DNA of 64,000 nucleotides. Source: Arthrobacter sp. SX1312. Its GTDB lineage: Bacteria > Actinomycetota > Actinomycetes > Actinomycetales > Micrococcaceae. Position 1 is the first letter of the stretch, and the number at the start of each line of letters is the position of its first letter. The stretch is taken from positions 248,001 through 312,000 of the forward strand of contig NZ_PJIM01000001.1 of the NCBI RefSeq assembly GCF_002929295.1, read 5' to 3'. Below are positions 47,100 through 60,284 of this stretch, piece by piece. Made by a program: the position numbers and the translations under genes. The notes beneath the pieces were generated by a model that ran no database searches, was not told the origin of the DNA, and saw only the letters and a program-made list of their open reading frames with translations.

Positions 47100-47927
47100 A
47101 TGACGGTCCTCGACGACATCATCGACGGCGTCCGCGAGGACCTCGCGGAACGCCGACGCACACTGCCCCTCGACGCCGTGCGAGCGGCCGCCCTCGCAGC
47201 CCCTGTGCCGCTCGATGCATTCGAGGCCCTCGGTGCCGGACAGGGCGGAGCCATGGCGGTCATCGCCGAGGTGAAGCGCAGCAGCCCGTCCAAGGGCGCC
47301 CTCGCGGACATCGCCGACCCGGCCGCCCTGGCAGCCCGGTACGAGAAGGGTGGCGCTGCCGTCATCTCCGTGCTCACCGAGCAGCGACGTTTCGGCGGAT
47401 CGCTCGCGGATCTCGACGCCGTCCGTGCGGCGGTGGCCCTCCCCGTGCTCCGCAAGGACTTCACGGTCGACGCGTACCAGATCTGGGAAGCACGCGCACA
47501 CGGTGCCGACGTCGTCCTGCTCATCGTCGCCGCCCTCACCGACGAGGAGCTGGGCGCGTTCCTCACCCTCACCACCGACCTCGGGATGCACGCGATCGTC
47601 GAGACGCACACGGCCGACGAGGTGCGCCGGGCCGTGGCGGCCGGCGCCGCGATCGTCGGCGTCAACGTGCGCAACCTGAAGACCTTGGACATCCACCGCG
47701 GGGTCTTCGCGGAACTGGCGCACCTCATCCCGTCGGGGACGGTCGTCATCGCCGAATCCGGCGTCCGCGACGCCTCCGACGTCGCCGACTACGCGGCCGG
47801 CGGCGCGCACGCCGTCCTGGTAGGGGAGGCGCTGGTCCGCCACAGCGATCCGGCGGCGACCATCGACGAGTTCAGGCGCGCCGGCTCGGACGTCCGGCAG
47901 AGCCTGGACACGCCCGCGCACGGCTGA
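47100..47927 (+). CDS. trpC: Indole-3-glycerol phosphate synthase
   Basis: The 275-residue barrel closes the indole ring. It shows '[20 protein letters not shown]' with the catalytic Lys, '[20 protein letters not shown]', '[14 protein letters not shown]' and '[13 protein letters not shown]'. It is stand-alone, not fused to trpF. A CCCGCCG/CGGCGGG hairpin follows at 47936-47953, and the 120-base gap to trpB holds no gene. Confidence 0.96.
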   Translation: MTVLDDIIDGVREDLAERRRTLPLDAVRAAALAAPVPLDAFEALGAGQGGAMAVIAEVKRSSPSKGALADIADPAALAARYEKGGAAVISVLTEQRRFGGSLADLDAVRAAVALPVLRKDFTVDAYQIWEARAHGADVVLLIVAALTDEELGAFLTLTTDLGMHAIVETHTADEVRRAVAAGAAIVGVNVRNLKTLDIHRGVFAELAHLIPSGTVVIAESGVRDASDVADYAAGGAHAVLVGEALVRHSDPAATIDEFRRAGSDVRQSLDTPAHG

Positions 47928-48047
47928 CGGATCCCGCCGCCCCCGGCGGGACAGCGAGCAGTACACGGACCGGCCACCCCGGTCCACCGGCGACCCGGGC
48001 GGCACCCACCGCCGAGTCAGGACCAACAGGACAGGAACGCTGAAGCC

Positions 48048-49408
<1,361 letters not shown>

Positions 49409-49412
<4 letters not shown>

Positions 49413-50245
49413 CCACGCATCCCGCCACTGCTCCCTCGACCGGTCCCGCCACCGGCTCCAAGGCCGCCGCCGCCATCGAGAAGGCACGCAGCGAAGGCCG
49501 CGCCGCCCTCATCGGCTACCTGCCCGCCGGCTTCCCCGACGTCCAGGCGACCATCGACGCCGGCATCGCCATGGCGGAGAACGGCGTGGACCTCATCGAG
49601 ATCGGCATCCCGTACTCGGACCCGGTCATGGACGGGCACGTCATCCAGGAAGCGACGGTCGAGGCGCTGGCCAACGGCTTCACCGTCCCCCGGATCTTCG
49701 ACGTCGTCGCCGGCATCACGAGCGCCACCGATGCCGCCGTCCTCGTCATGACCTACTGGAACCCGGTCATGCGCATGGGCGTCCGCGAGTTCGCCGAGCG
49801 CCTCGCCGCCGCGGGCGGCGCCGGGCTCATCACCCCGGACCTCATCCCCGACGAGGCTTCCGAATGGCTCGAGGCCTCCGACGCATTCGGCCTCGACCGC
49901 GTGTTCCTCGTGGCACCGTCAACCTCCCCGCAGCGCATGCAGGCCACCGTCGACGCCAGCAGGGGATTCGTCTACGCCGTGTCCGTGATGGGCGTGACCG
50001 GTGCGAGGACCTCGGTCGGTGCCGCCGCCCGGGCCGTCGTCGACGCGGCGCACGCCGCCGGTGCCGAGCGGGTCTGCGTGGGGCTCGGGGTCTCGTCCTC
50101 CGCCCAGGTGCGCGAGATCGGCGCGTACGCCGACGGCGTGATCGTGGGCACCGCCCTCGTCGCCGCCCTGCGCGACGGCGGAGTGGACGCCGTCGCCGAG
50201 CTCACGCGCGAACTGAGCACCGGCACGGGCAAGGCGTCCGCGTGA
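49409..50245 (+). CDS. trpA: Tryptophan synthase alpha subunit
   Basis: The 278-residue barrel releases indole from indole glycerol phosphate. The catalytic Glu and Asp are in '[20 protein letters not shown]' and the preceding '[14 protein letters not shown]'. The phosphate loop is '[19 protein letters not shown]' with 'GVIVGTALV'. GTG 49409 overlaps the trpB stop; the TGA overlaps the lgt GTG, so translation passes straight on. Confidence 0.96.
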
Positions 50246-51348
50246 TCGGCGCACGCCTCGCCGCGTCGATCCCCAGCCCGCCCCCGGAGTGGGCGAGCTT
50301 CAGCCTCGGCCCCGTCACCCTCCACGCGTACGCCCTGTGCATCCTCGCCGGCATCCTCCTCGCGCTCCTCCTCACGCAGAAGCGGTTCGTCTCCTTCGGC
50401 GGCCACGCGGACGCGGTGTGGGACATCGCCATCTGGGCCATCCCGTTCGGCATCGTCGGCGGTCGGCTCTACCACGTGTTCTCCTCCCCGGACGCCTACT
50501 TCGGCCCGGACGGTGACCTCGCGCGCATCCCGCAGATCTGGCAGGGCGGCCTCGGGATCTGGGGCGCGATCGCCCTCGGCGCCGTCGGAGCCTGGATCGG
50601 CGCCCGGCGCGCGGGCGTCAAGCTCTCCGCCTTCGCCGACGCCGCCGCGCCCGGTGTGCTGCTCGCCCAGGCCGTCGGACGGCTCGGCAACTGGTTCAAC
50701 CAGGAGCTCTTCGGCGCACCCACCACGCTGCCGTGGGGCCTCGAGATCGACGCCGACAACGCGAACTTCCCGCCCGGCGCCGCCCCCGGCACGCTGTTCC
50801 ACCCCACGTTCCTCTACGAGCTGCTCTGGAACCTCGCCGGCGTCGCCCTCCTGCTGCTGCTCTCGCGGAAGATCACCCTGCGCGGCGGCCGCATGTTCTG
50901 GCTCTACGCGGCCTACTACACGCTCGGACGCGTCTGGATCGAGGCGCTCCGTATCGACGACGCCGAGATGATCACGTTCTTCGGCGTCACCCAGCGCCTC
51001 AACGTGTGGACCAGCATCGCCGTCCTTCTCGTGTCCGTCGCCGTCCTCGTCTACCTCTCGGTCAAGCGGGACCGCGTCGAGGAGCTGGTGGTCTACCTGC
51101 CGGGCCGCGAACCGAAGCCGGCCGACGCCGTCGGTGACGACGGGGCAGCGGACGGCAGCGTGGACAGCGGGTCCGACGACAGCGCCGCGACAGCCGTGGG
51201 CAGTGCCTCGGGAACGGGCGACGGTGCGGGGACGACGTCGGAAAAAGGCGCCTCCCGTAACGCTTCAGCCACAGGTGGCCACGCCTCGGACACGGGGCAA
51301 AGCGGGCGGAATGACCGTGGTAACCTGTCCGAAACAGACGGTTCCTGA
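50242..51348 (+). CDS. lgt: Prolipoprotein diacylglyceryl transferase
   Basis: The 368-residue membrane enzyme adds diacylglycerol to the lipobox Cys of lipoproteins. It has seven helices, the 'GGRLYHVFS' segment, 'WQGGLGIWGAIALG' and the Lgt signature 'VGRLGNWFNQELFGAPT' with the essential Arg and Asn. The C-terminal 75 residues are a Ser/Asp/Gly-rich tail typical of actinobacteria. The start overlaps the trpA stop. Confidence 0.95.
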   Translation: MIGARLAASIPSPPPEWASFSLGPVTLHAYALCILAGILLALLLTQKRFVSFGGHADAVWDIAIWAIPFGIVGGRLYHVFSSPDAYFGPDGDLARIPQIWQGGLGIWGAIALGAVGAWIGARRAGVKLSAFADAAAPGVLLAQAVGRLGNWFNQELFGAPTTLPWGLEIDADNANFPPGAAPGTLFHPTFLYELLWNLAGVALLLLLSRKITLRGGRMFWLYAAYYTLGRVWIEALRIDDAEMITFFGVTQRLNVWTSIAVLLVSVAVLVYLSVKRDRVEELVVYLPGREPKPADAVGDDGAADGSVDSGSDDSAATAVGSASGTGDGAGTTSEKGASRNASATGGHASDTGQSGRNDRGNLSETDGS

Positions 51349-51682
51349 GTAGGCGATCCGCGTACTCGGGCCCCCGCGCAAGCGGAGCCGCGGGATTCGG
51401 TCCCCGACAGCAGTCCCTGGGCCACCGCCCCTCAAGGACGCAACACCACATCGTTGTGGACTCCAGGTGCGACGGCCGGATCACCCTCCGACCCCGCACC
51501 GACATCGCCGCCACGGGTGCCTGATGCCCGCAGCACCTGCCCGCCAACAGCGCCGGGCACCACCGGCAGAGGTGCCGGCACTCGAGATACACACGACGGC
51601 GACCGCTCCCAGACAGCGGCGCCCGCGGGGCCAAAGGCTGTCCCCTCCCGACGCTCCATCATGGGGGAAGGATCCTTATCTG
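51349..51682 (+). promoter_or_regulatory. Long leader region of gltB
   Basis: These 334 bases separate lgt from gltB. A possible -10 box TAACCT lies at 51321-51326 inside the end of lgt, giving a leader of about 350 bases. It contains GC-rich arms near 51375-51400 and a small hairpin CCACA-TCGT-TGTGG (51446-51459). No known glutamine riboswitch core is recognisable and no gene is convincing; the in-frame extension of gltB is Arg/Pro-rich and unconserved. Confidence 0.4.
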
Positions 51683-54600
51683 ATGACTGCTTTGACGCCA
51701 GGAACGCCCACCGAGGCCGCACCAGCGGCCACGACGCCCCCCACGGGCGACGACGCCGAGGCCGTGACCTCGCCCTTCACCCGGTTCGCCTCCGTGCCGG
51801 AGGCCTCGGGCCTCTACAACCCCGAGAACGAGAAGGACGCGTGCGGCCTCGCGGTCATCGCGACCCTGCGCGGCGAGCCCGGACACGACATCGTCGACGC
51901 GGCCCTCACCGCACTGCGCAACCTCGAGCACCGCGGTGCCGTCGGAGCGGACGAGGGCACCGGCGACGGCGCGGGCCTGCTGACGCAGATCCCCGACGAG
52001 TTCTTCCGCGCGGTCGTCGACTTCCGGCTGCCGCCCGCCGGCTCCTACGTGGTCGGCACCGCCTTCCTCCCGACCGAGGGGAAGGAGCAGGCCACCGCGC
52101 GCGCGGGCCTCGAATCGCTGGCGGAGGCCGAGGGGCTCGAGGTGCTCGGCTGGCGCGTCGTACCCGTGGTCGCGGACCTCGTCGGCGCCATGGCGCGTGC
52201 CTGCATGCCGCACTTCGTCCAGCTGTTCCTCGCGCCCCTGGACGGCGACCCCTCCGACCTCGACGCGAAGGCGTTCCGGGTGCGCAAGCGGGCGCAGAAC
52301 AAGTACGGCGTGTACTTCCCGTCGCTGTCCTCGAAGACCATCGTCTACAAGGGCATGCTGACCACCGCGCAGCTCGAGCCGTTCTACCCCGACCTCTCCG
52401 ACGAGCGCTTCAAGACCTGCCTCGGGATCGTCCACTCGCGGTTCTCCACCAACACCTTCCCGTCGTGGCCGCTCGCCCAGCCGTTCCGCACCATCGCCCA
52501 CAACGGCGAGATCAACACGGTGAAGGGCAACCGCAACTGGATGCGTGCACGGCAGTCGCAGCTGTCCAACCCGCTGCTGGGAGACGCGCCCGAAGAGCTC
52601 TACCCCATCTGCACCCCGGGCGCCTCCGACTCCGCGACCTTCGACGAGGTCGCCGAACTCCTGACCCTCTCGGGACGCCCGATCACGCACTCCATCATGA
52701 TGATGATCCCGGAGGCGTGGGAGAACCACGCCACCATGGATCCTGCGCGCCGGGCCTTCTACCAGTACCACTCCATGCTCATGGAGCCCTGGGACGGCCC
52801 CGCCGCGGTGTCCTTCACGGACGGCCGCCTCGTCGGCGCCGTCCTCGACCGCAACGGCCTGCGCCCCGCGCGCTACTGGGTGACAGAGGACGGCCTCGTC
52901 ATCCTGGCCTCCGAGGTGGGCGTGCTCGACGTCGAACCCTCCCGCGTGGTCCGCAAGGGCCGCGTCTCGCCGGGCAAGATGTTCCTCGTCGACACCGAGG
53001 CGGGCCGGCTCATCGAGGACCAGGAGATCAAGGCGGAGATCGCCGCCGCGAACCCGTGGGGCGAGTGGGTCAAGGAGAACCTGATCCAGCTCGAGGACCT
53101 CCCCGAGCGCGAGCACGTCATCCACACCAAGGCGTCCATCAACCGGCGCCAGCGCACCTTCGGCTACACGCAGGAGGAACTGCGCATCCTGCTCGGCCCG
53201 ATGGCGAAGACCGGCGCGGAGCCCCTCGGCGCCATGGGCTCGGACACGCCCATCGCGGTGCTCTCCAAGCGCCCGCGCCTGCTCTTCGACTACTTCGTGC
53301 AGTCCTTCGCGCAGGTCACGAACCCGCCCCTCGACTCCATCCGCGAGGAACTCGTGACCTCCATGGGCGTCACGATCGGCCCCGACGGCAACCTGCTGTC
53401 CACGGGTCGCGTCCGCTCCAAGCAGATCGCCCTGAAGTTCCCCGTCATCACCAATGACGAGCTGGCGAAGATCGCCAACCTCGAGACCGACGACGGCGAC
53501 CGGCTGACCGTCCGCGTCCGCGGACTGTACCGGCACGACGGCGGCGAGTCCGCGCTGCGCGCCCGGCTCGCGGAGATCTGCGAGCAGGTCTCGAGCGCGC
53601 TGAACCGCGGCGTCGAGTACGTGGTCCTCTCCGACCGCGACTCGAACGCGCAGTGGGCCCCCATCCCGTCCCTGCTCCTGACCAGCGCCGTCCACCACCA
53701 CCTCCTCCGGAGCGCCACGCGCACCAAGACGTCCCTCGTGGTCGAGGCCGGTGACGTCCGTGAGGTCCACCACGTCGCGGTGCTGATCGGGTACGGCGCC
53801 TCCGCGGTGAACCCGTACCTGGCGATGGAGAGCTGCGAGGAACTGGTCCGCAACGGCGACATCACCGGCGTCACCGCCGAGACCGCCGTCGCGCACCTCA
53901 TCAAGGGCCTCGGCAAGGGCGTCCTCAAGATCATGTCCAAGATGGGCATCTCCACCGTCAGCTCCTACTGCGGCGCCCAGACCTTCGAGGCGCTCGGGCT
54001 CTCGCAGGAGCTCGTGGACGAGTACTTCCACGGAACCCAGACCCAGCTCGGCGGCATCGGCCTCGACGTGGTCGCGGCCGAGACCGCGGCCCGGCACGAC
54101 AGCGCCTATCCCGAGGACGGCATCGAGGACCCGCACCGCGGCCTCGACAACGGCGGCGAGTACCAGTGGCGCCGCGAGGGCCCGCCCCACCTGTTCAACC
54201 CGGAGACCGTCTTCCGGCTGCAGCACGCCACCCGGGAGCGCCGCTACGACATCTTCAAGGCCTACACCCGGGGGGTGGACGACCAGTCCCGGGACCTGAT
54301 GACGCTGCGCGGGCTGCTGCGGCTCCGCGGCGACGCCCGCGCGCCGATCAGCATCGACGAGGTGGAGCCCGTCTCGTCCATCGTCAAGCGGTTCTCCACC
54401 GGCGCCATGAGCTACGGCTCCATCTCGCAGGAGGCGCACGAGACGCTCGCCATCGCGATGAACCGCCTGGGCGCCAAGTCCAACACGGGCGAGGGCGGCG
54501 AGGACGTCGAACGCCTGCTGGACCCGGAGCGCCGCTCCGCCATCAAGCAGGTGGCCTCCGGCCGGTTCGGTGTCACGAGTCTCTACCTGACCAACGCGGA

Positions 54601-56309
54601 CGACATCCAGATCAAGATGGCGCAGGGGGCCAAGCCCGGTGAGGGCGGGCAGCTCATGAGCCAGAAGGTCTACCCGTGGATCGCCCGCACACGGCACTCC
54701 ACGCCCGGCGTGGCGCTGATCTCCCCGCCGCCGCACCACGACATCTACTCGATCGAGGACCTCGCCCAGCTCATCTACGACCTCAAGCGGTCCAACCCGA
54801 GCGCCCGCGTCCACGTGAAGCTCGTCTCCGAGGTCGGCATCGGCACGGTCGCGGCCGGCGTCACGAAGGCCAAGGCCGACGTCGTCCTGGTGTCCGGGCA
54901 CGACGGCGGCACCGGCGCCAGCCCGCTCAACTCCCTGAAGCACGCCGGCATCCCCTGGGAGCTCGGCCTCGCCGAGACGCAGCAGACGCTCATGCTCAAC
55001 GGCCTCCGCGACCGCGTGGTGGTCCAGGTGGACGGGCAGCTGAAGACGGGGCGCGACGTCGTCATCGCGGCCCTGCTGGGCGGCGAGGAGTTCGGGTTCG
55101 CCACGGCGCCGCTCGTTGTCTCCGGCTGCATCATGATGCGCGTATGCCACCTGGACACCTGCCCGGTGGGTGTCGCGACGCAGAACCCCGAGCTCCGCAG
55201 CCGCTTCACGGGCAAGCCGGAGTTCGTGGTCAACTTCTTCGAGTTCATCGCCGAGGAGGTCCGCGAACTCCTCGCCGAACTCGGCTTCCGGACCCTCGAG
55301 GACGCCATCGGCCACAGCGAGCTGCTCGACGCCCGGGAGGCGATCGAGCACTGGAAGGCCGACGGCCTGGACCTCGACCCGATCCTCCGCGGCAACGAGT
55401 TCGGCCCGGGGGAGCCGATGCGGAACATGCTCAAGCAGAACCACGACCTGGACCAGCACTTCGACAACAAGCTCATCGAGATGAGCGCCGACGCGCTGCA
55501 GCACCGGGCGCCCGTGCGCATCTCGGTGGACGTCGTCAACACCGACCGTTCGGTGGGCACGATGCTCGGCCACGAGGTCACCCGCACGTTCGGCCTCGAC
55601 ACCCTTCCCACCAACACCATCGACGTCACCCTCACGGGCCAGGCCGGGCAGTCGCTCGGCGCGTTCCTGCCCGCCGGCATCACCCTCCGGCTCCTCGGCG
55701 ACTCCAACGACTACGTGGGCAAGGGGCTGTCCGGCGGGCGCATCATCGTCCGGCCGGACCGCGCCAACGTGTTCCGCGCGGACCACAACGTGATCGCCGG
55801 CAACGTGATCGGCTACGGAGCCACCAGCGGCGAGATGTTCCTGCGCGGGCAGGTGGGGGAGCGCTTCCTCGTCCGGAACTCCGGAGCCACCGCCGTCGCC
55901 GAGGGCATCGGCGACCACGGCTGCGAGTACATGACCGGCGGCCAGGCGCTGATCCTCGGCCGGACGGGCCGGAACTTCGGTGCCGGCATGTCCGGAGGGA
56001 CGGCCTTCGTGCTGGACCTCGAGCGTGCCCGGGTCAACCGGCAGAGCCTCGAGAACGGTGAGCTGCTGCTCGTCGATCTCGACGCCGAGGACGTCGAGAT
56101 CGTCCGGCAGCTGCTGATCCGGCACGTCGAGGAGACCGAGTCGACCCTCGCCGAGAGCCTCCTCGACTCCTTCGAGGACACCATTGCACGATTCACCAAG
56201 GTCCTGCCCCGCGACTACGCCGCGGTGCTGGACGCCCGCGCCACCGCCGTCGAGCAGGGTCTCGACCCTGACGGCGAAGAGGCGTGGACCAAGATTCTGG
56301 AGGTAACCG

Positions 56310-56317
<8 letters not shown>
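51683..56317 (+). CDS. gltB: Glutamate synthase (NADPH), large subunit
   Basis: The 1544-residue protein makes glutamate from glutamine and 2-oxoglutarate. The N-terminal nucleophile hydrolase domain begins at C54 ('[15 protein letters not shown]') after removal of a 53-residue propeptide. Then come the central domain, the FMN-binding synthase barrel ('[19 protein letters not shown]', '[20 protein letters not shown]'), the 3Fe-4S Cys cluster ('[18 protein letters not shown]') and the C-terminal beta-helix with repeated GxxG. ATG 51683 has GGAAGG upstream. It overlaps gltD by eight bases. Confidence 0.97.
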
Positions 56318-57767
<1,450 letters not shown>

Positions 57768-57801
57768 CCGGCTCCACCACTTTTCTCCCGACCAACACGA
57801 C

Positions 57802-57807
57802 TAGGCT
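57802..57807 (+). promoter_or_regulatory. -10 box (TAGGCT) of a leaderless transcript
   Basis: TAGGCT ends 7 bases before ATG 57815, and only 47 bases separate gltD from pyk. The pyk mRNA is probably leaderless. Confidence 0.55.
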
Positions 57808-57814
57808 AGGTTCC

Positions 57815-59305
57815 ATGAGACGCGCAAAAATCGTTGCAACATTCGGCCCCGCAATCGCCAGCTACGAGAACACGCTCGCCGTGCTCGAGGCGGGCGTCGA
57901 CGTCGCCCGGATGAACATGAGCCACGGCGACTACGCCGTGCACCTCAGCACCTACGAGAACGTCCGCCGTGCCTCGGCGGAACTCGGCAAGCCCGTCGGC
58001 ATCTTCGCCGACCTGCAGGGCCCGAAGATCCGCCTCGGCCGGTTCGTCGACGGCCCCCACGCGCTGACCCCCGGGGACGTCTTCACCATCACCGTCGAGG
58101 ACGTCGAGGGCACCCAGGAGATCTGCTCCACGACGTTCAAGGGCCTGCCCCACGACGTCAACGTCGGCGACCTGCTGCTCATCGACGACGGCAAGGTCAC
58201 CCTCCGCGCCACCGCGGTCGACGACGTCAAGGTGACCACCGAGGTCGTCGTCGGCGGCATGGTCTCGAACAACAAGGGCATCAACCTGCCCGGTGTGGCC
58301 GTCAACGTGCCCGCCCTCAGCGAGAAGGACGAGGACGATCTCCGCTGGGCCATCCAGACCGGCGTCGACATGGTCGCGCTTTCCTTCGTCCGCGACGCCG
58401 GTGACGTCAAGCGCGTGCACGAGATCATGGACGAGGAGGGCCGCCGCGTCCCCGTCATCGCGAAGATCGAGAAGCCCCAGGCCGTCGATGCCCTCGAGGA
58501 GATCATCGACGCCTTCGACGCCATCATGGTGGCCCGCGGAGACCTCGGCGTCGAACTGCCCCTGCAGGACGTGCCGATCGTGCAGAAGCGCGCCGTCGAA
58601 CTCGCCCGTCGCTGGGCCAAGCCCGTCATCGTCGCCACGCAGGTCCTCGAATCCATGATCGACAACCCGCGCCCCACGCGCGCCGAGGCCTCCGACTGCG
58701 CCAACGCCGTGCTCGACGGCGCGGACGCCGTCATGCTCTCCGGCGAGACGAGCGTGGGCAAGTACCCGATGGAGACGGTCCGCACCATGGCCGACATCAT
58801 CGAGTCCACCGAGCGCCACGGCCTCGAGCGGGTCCCGCCGCTCGGCAGCAAGCCGAAGACCCGCGGCGGCGCCATCACCCGCGCCGCCGTCGAGATCTCC
58901 GACCAGCTCGACGCCAAGTACATCTGCACGTTCACCCAGTCCGGGGACTCGGCCCGCCGCCTCTCCCGCCTGCGCCCCAAGAAGCCGGTCTTCGCCTTCA
59001 CCCCGGTGCAGTCGACGCTGAACGCCATGTCGCTGATCTGGGGCGTCCAGCCCCGGCTCGTCCCGTTCGTGGAACACACGGACCAGATGACCGCCCAGGT
59101 GGACCGCATCCTCTTCGAGCAGGGCCTCGTCGAGGTGGACGACCTCGTCGTGATCGCCGCCGGGTCCCCTCCCGGACAGGCCGGCTCCACCAACTCCCTC
59201 AAGGTGCACCGCGTCGGTGACATCACCGACGCCGGTCAGCTCCCCGGCGACCACACGTCCTACATCAAGGAAGGCGTGGGCCCGTGGCCCGTCAAGAAGA
59301 AGTAG
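57815..59305 (+). CDS. pyk: Pyruvate kinase
   Basis: The 496-residue glycolytic enzyme makes pyruvate and ATP. The barrel shows 'RRAKIVATFGPA', 'ARMNMSHGDYA', 'ADLQGPKIRLGRF', the active-site signature 'IPVIAKIEKPQAV'-like segment at about residue 215, and 'ARGDLGVELPLQDVPIVQK'. The C-terminal effector domain includes 'CTFTQSGDSARRLSRLRPKK'. The start follows the leaderless promoter at 57802. A 25-bp palindromic terminator follows 12 bases after the stop. Confidence 0.96.
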   Translation: MRRAKIVATFGPAIASYENTLAVLEAGVDVARMNMSHGDYAVHLSTYENVRRASAELGKPVGIFADLQGPKIRLGRFVDGPHALTPGDVFTITVEDVEGTQEICSTTFKGLPHDVNVGDLLLIDDGKVTLRATAVDDVKVTTEVVVGGMVSNNKGINLPGVAVNVPALSEKDEDDLRWAIQTGVDMVALSFVRDAGDVKRVHEIMDEEGRRVPVIAKIEKPQAVDALEEIIDAFDAIMVARGDLGVELPLQDVPIVQKRAVELARRWAKPVIVATQVLESMIDNPRPTRAEASDCANAVLDGADAVMLSGETSVGKYPMETVRTMADIIESTERHGLERVPPLGSKPKTRGGAITRAAVEISDQLDAKYICTFTQSGDSARRLSRLRPKKPVFAFTPVQSTLNAMSLIWGVQPRLVPFVEHTDQMTAQVDRILFEQGLVEVDDLVVIAAGSPPGQAGSTNSLKVHRVGDITDAGQLPGDHTSYIKEGVGPWPVKKK

Positions 59306-59317
59306 CCTGATCCGCAG

Positions 59318-59368
59318 CACGGACGAAAGGACCCCCTCCCGAATCGGGAGGGGGTCCTTTCGTCCGTG
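59318..59368. terminator. Bidirectional intrinsic terminator (25-bp perfect stem)
   Basis: CACGGACGAAAGGACCCCCT at 59318 onwards is perfectly complementary to the matching 25 bases ending at 59368, around a central CCCGAATCGGG turn. The CCTTTCG part supplies a U-run on both strands. It sits between the convergent pyk and pdtaR genes and can stop both. Confidence 0.9.
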
Positions 59369-59384
59369 AGCCCGGATGCCCCGG

Positions 59385-59987
59385 TCAGTTGACCTGGTTG
59401 ATGATCGTCTCGGCGACCTCGCGCATGCTCAGGCGGCGGTCCATGGACGTCTTCTGGATCCAGCGGAAGGCCTCGGGCTCGGTGAGGCCCATCTTCGTGG
59501 TCAGGAGGCTCTTGGCACGCTCGACGAGCTTGCGGGTGGCGAACTGCTCCTGCAGGTCGGTCACCTCCGCCTCGAGGGCCTTGATCTCCTCGTGGCGTGA
59601 CATGGCGATCTCGATGGCCGGGATGAGGTCGGCCGGGGTGAACGGCTTGACCACGTAGGCCATGGCGCCGGCGTCGCGTGCCCGCTCGATGAGCTCCTTC
59701 TGGCTGAACGCGGTGAGCAGGACCACGGGCGCGATGCGCGCCTTGACGATCTGCTCCGCGGCGGTGATGCCGTCCATGACGGGCATCTTCACGTCCATGA
59801 GCACGAGGTCCGGCTTGTGCTCATGGGCGAGCGCGACGGCCTTCTCGCCGTTGTCGGCCTCGGCCACGACCTCGTAGCCCTCCCCGCGCAGGATCTCGAT
59901 GATGTCGAGCCGGATGAGCGTCTCGTCCTCGGCCACGATGACCCGGCGTGCGGGTCCGGCGGGCGTGGATTCGGTGGGTTCAGACAC
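59385..59987 (-). CDS. pdtaR: ANTAR-domain response regulator (PdtaR type)
   Basis: The 200-residue cytosolic regulator has an N-terminal receiver domain with the acidic pair in 'IVAEDETLIRLDI', phospho-acceptor Asp in 'LVLMDVKMPVMDG', Thr in 'VVLLTAFSQ' and Lys in 'YVVKPFTP'. A C-terminal ANTAR RNA-binding domain includes 'RKLVERAKSLLTTKMGLTEP' and 'EAFRWIQKTSMDRRLSMREV'. Partner PdtaS kinases are usually encoded elsewhere, as here. The GTG start at 59987 has AAGGAG eight bases upstream; the longer in-frame reading across the tRNA is not real. Confidence 0.95.
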   Translation of the reverse strand: MSEPTESTPAGPARRVIVAEDETLIRLDIIEILRGEGYEVVAEADNGEKAVALAHEHKPDLVLMDVKMPVMDGITAAEQIVKARIAPVVLLTAFSQKELIERARDAGAMAYVVKPFTPADLIPAIEIAMSRHEEIKALEAEVTDLQEQFATRKLVERAKSLLTTKMGLTEPEAFRWIQKTSMDRRLSMREVAETIINQVN

Positions 59988-60052
59988 TGTTGCTCCTTGA
60001 TGATGACGGCGTGCGAGGGGTTCGGGGGTTGTGTGCGTCCGTTCCCGGATCC

Positions 60053-60058
60053 AGCCTA
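60053..60058 (-). promoter_or_regulatory. -10 box (TAGGCT) for pdtaR
   Basis: TAGGCT on the reverse strand predicts a start near 60045 and a leader of about 58 bases before the pdtaR GTG. Confidence 0.4.
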
Positions 60059-60066
60059 TCGGCATG

Positions 60067-60072
60067 TAGAGT
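60067..60072 (+). promoter_or_regulatory. -10 box (TAGAGT) for tRNA-Leu
   Basis: TAGAGT predicts a start near 60080, about 50 bases ahead of the tRNA. Confidence 0.4.
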
Positions 60073-60128
60073 GGTTTCGCGCACCGGCCCTCGAGGAAGT
60101 CATCCCTCCCAGGAGCCGGGCAGGTACG

Positions 60129-60210
60129 GCCCGAATGGCGGAATTGGCAGACGCGCTGCACTCAAAATGCAGTATCGAGAGGTGTGTGGGTTCGAGTCCC
60201 ACTTCGGGCA
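60129..60210 (+). tRNA. tRNA-Leu (anticodon CAA)
   Basis: The acceptor arms GCCCGAA and TTCGGGC pair at both ends. The anticodon stem CTGCA/TGCAG carries loop CTCAAAA with anticodon CAA at 60163-60165. The long variable arm (class II, 82 bases) and the T arm GTGGG-TTCGAGT-CCCAC are present. CCA is not encoded. The 3' half of this gene is the probable integration site of the element that follows. Confidence 0.97.
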
Positions 60211-60215
60211 CCTAA
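60180..60215 (+). other. Probable attachment site (attL) in the tRNA-Leu 3' half
   Basis: A tyrosine integrase begins 75 bases after the tRNA, the classic layout for integration into a tRNA 3' end that is restored by phage-carried sequence. The core repeat cannot be fixed because the other end lies beyond the window. Confidence 0.6.
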
Positions 60216-60284
60216 AAGCCCAAGTCAGAGCGGGGTAGCAGCGCGGAGTGTGCACAGAAGTTGTAATCCGGTGCACAGCACCCC

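Noticed and set aside
51467..51682. N-terminal extension of gltB
   Set aside because: The extra 72 residues are Arg/Pro rich and unlike the family; ATG 51683 has a ribosome site and gives a normal propeptide before Cys54.
59988..60161. In-frame extension of pdtaR across the tRNA
   Set aside because: It would read through the tRNA-Leu gene; GTG 59987 has a good ribosome-binding site and starts a normal receiver domain.
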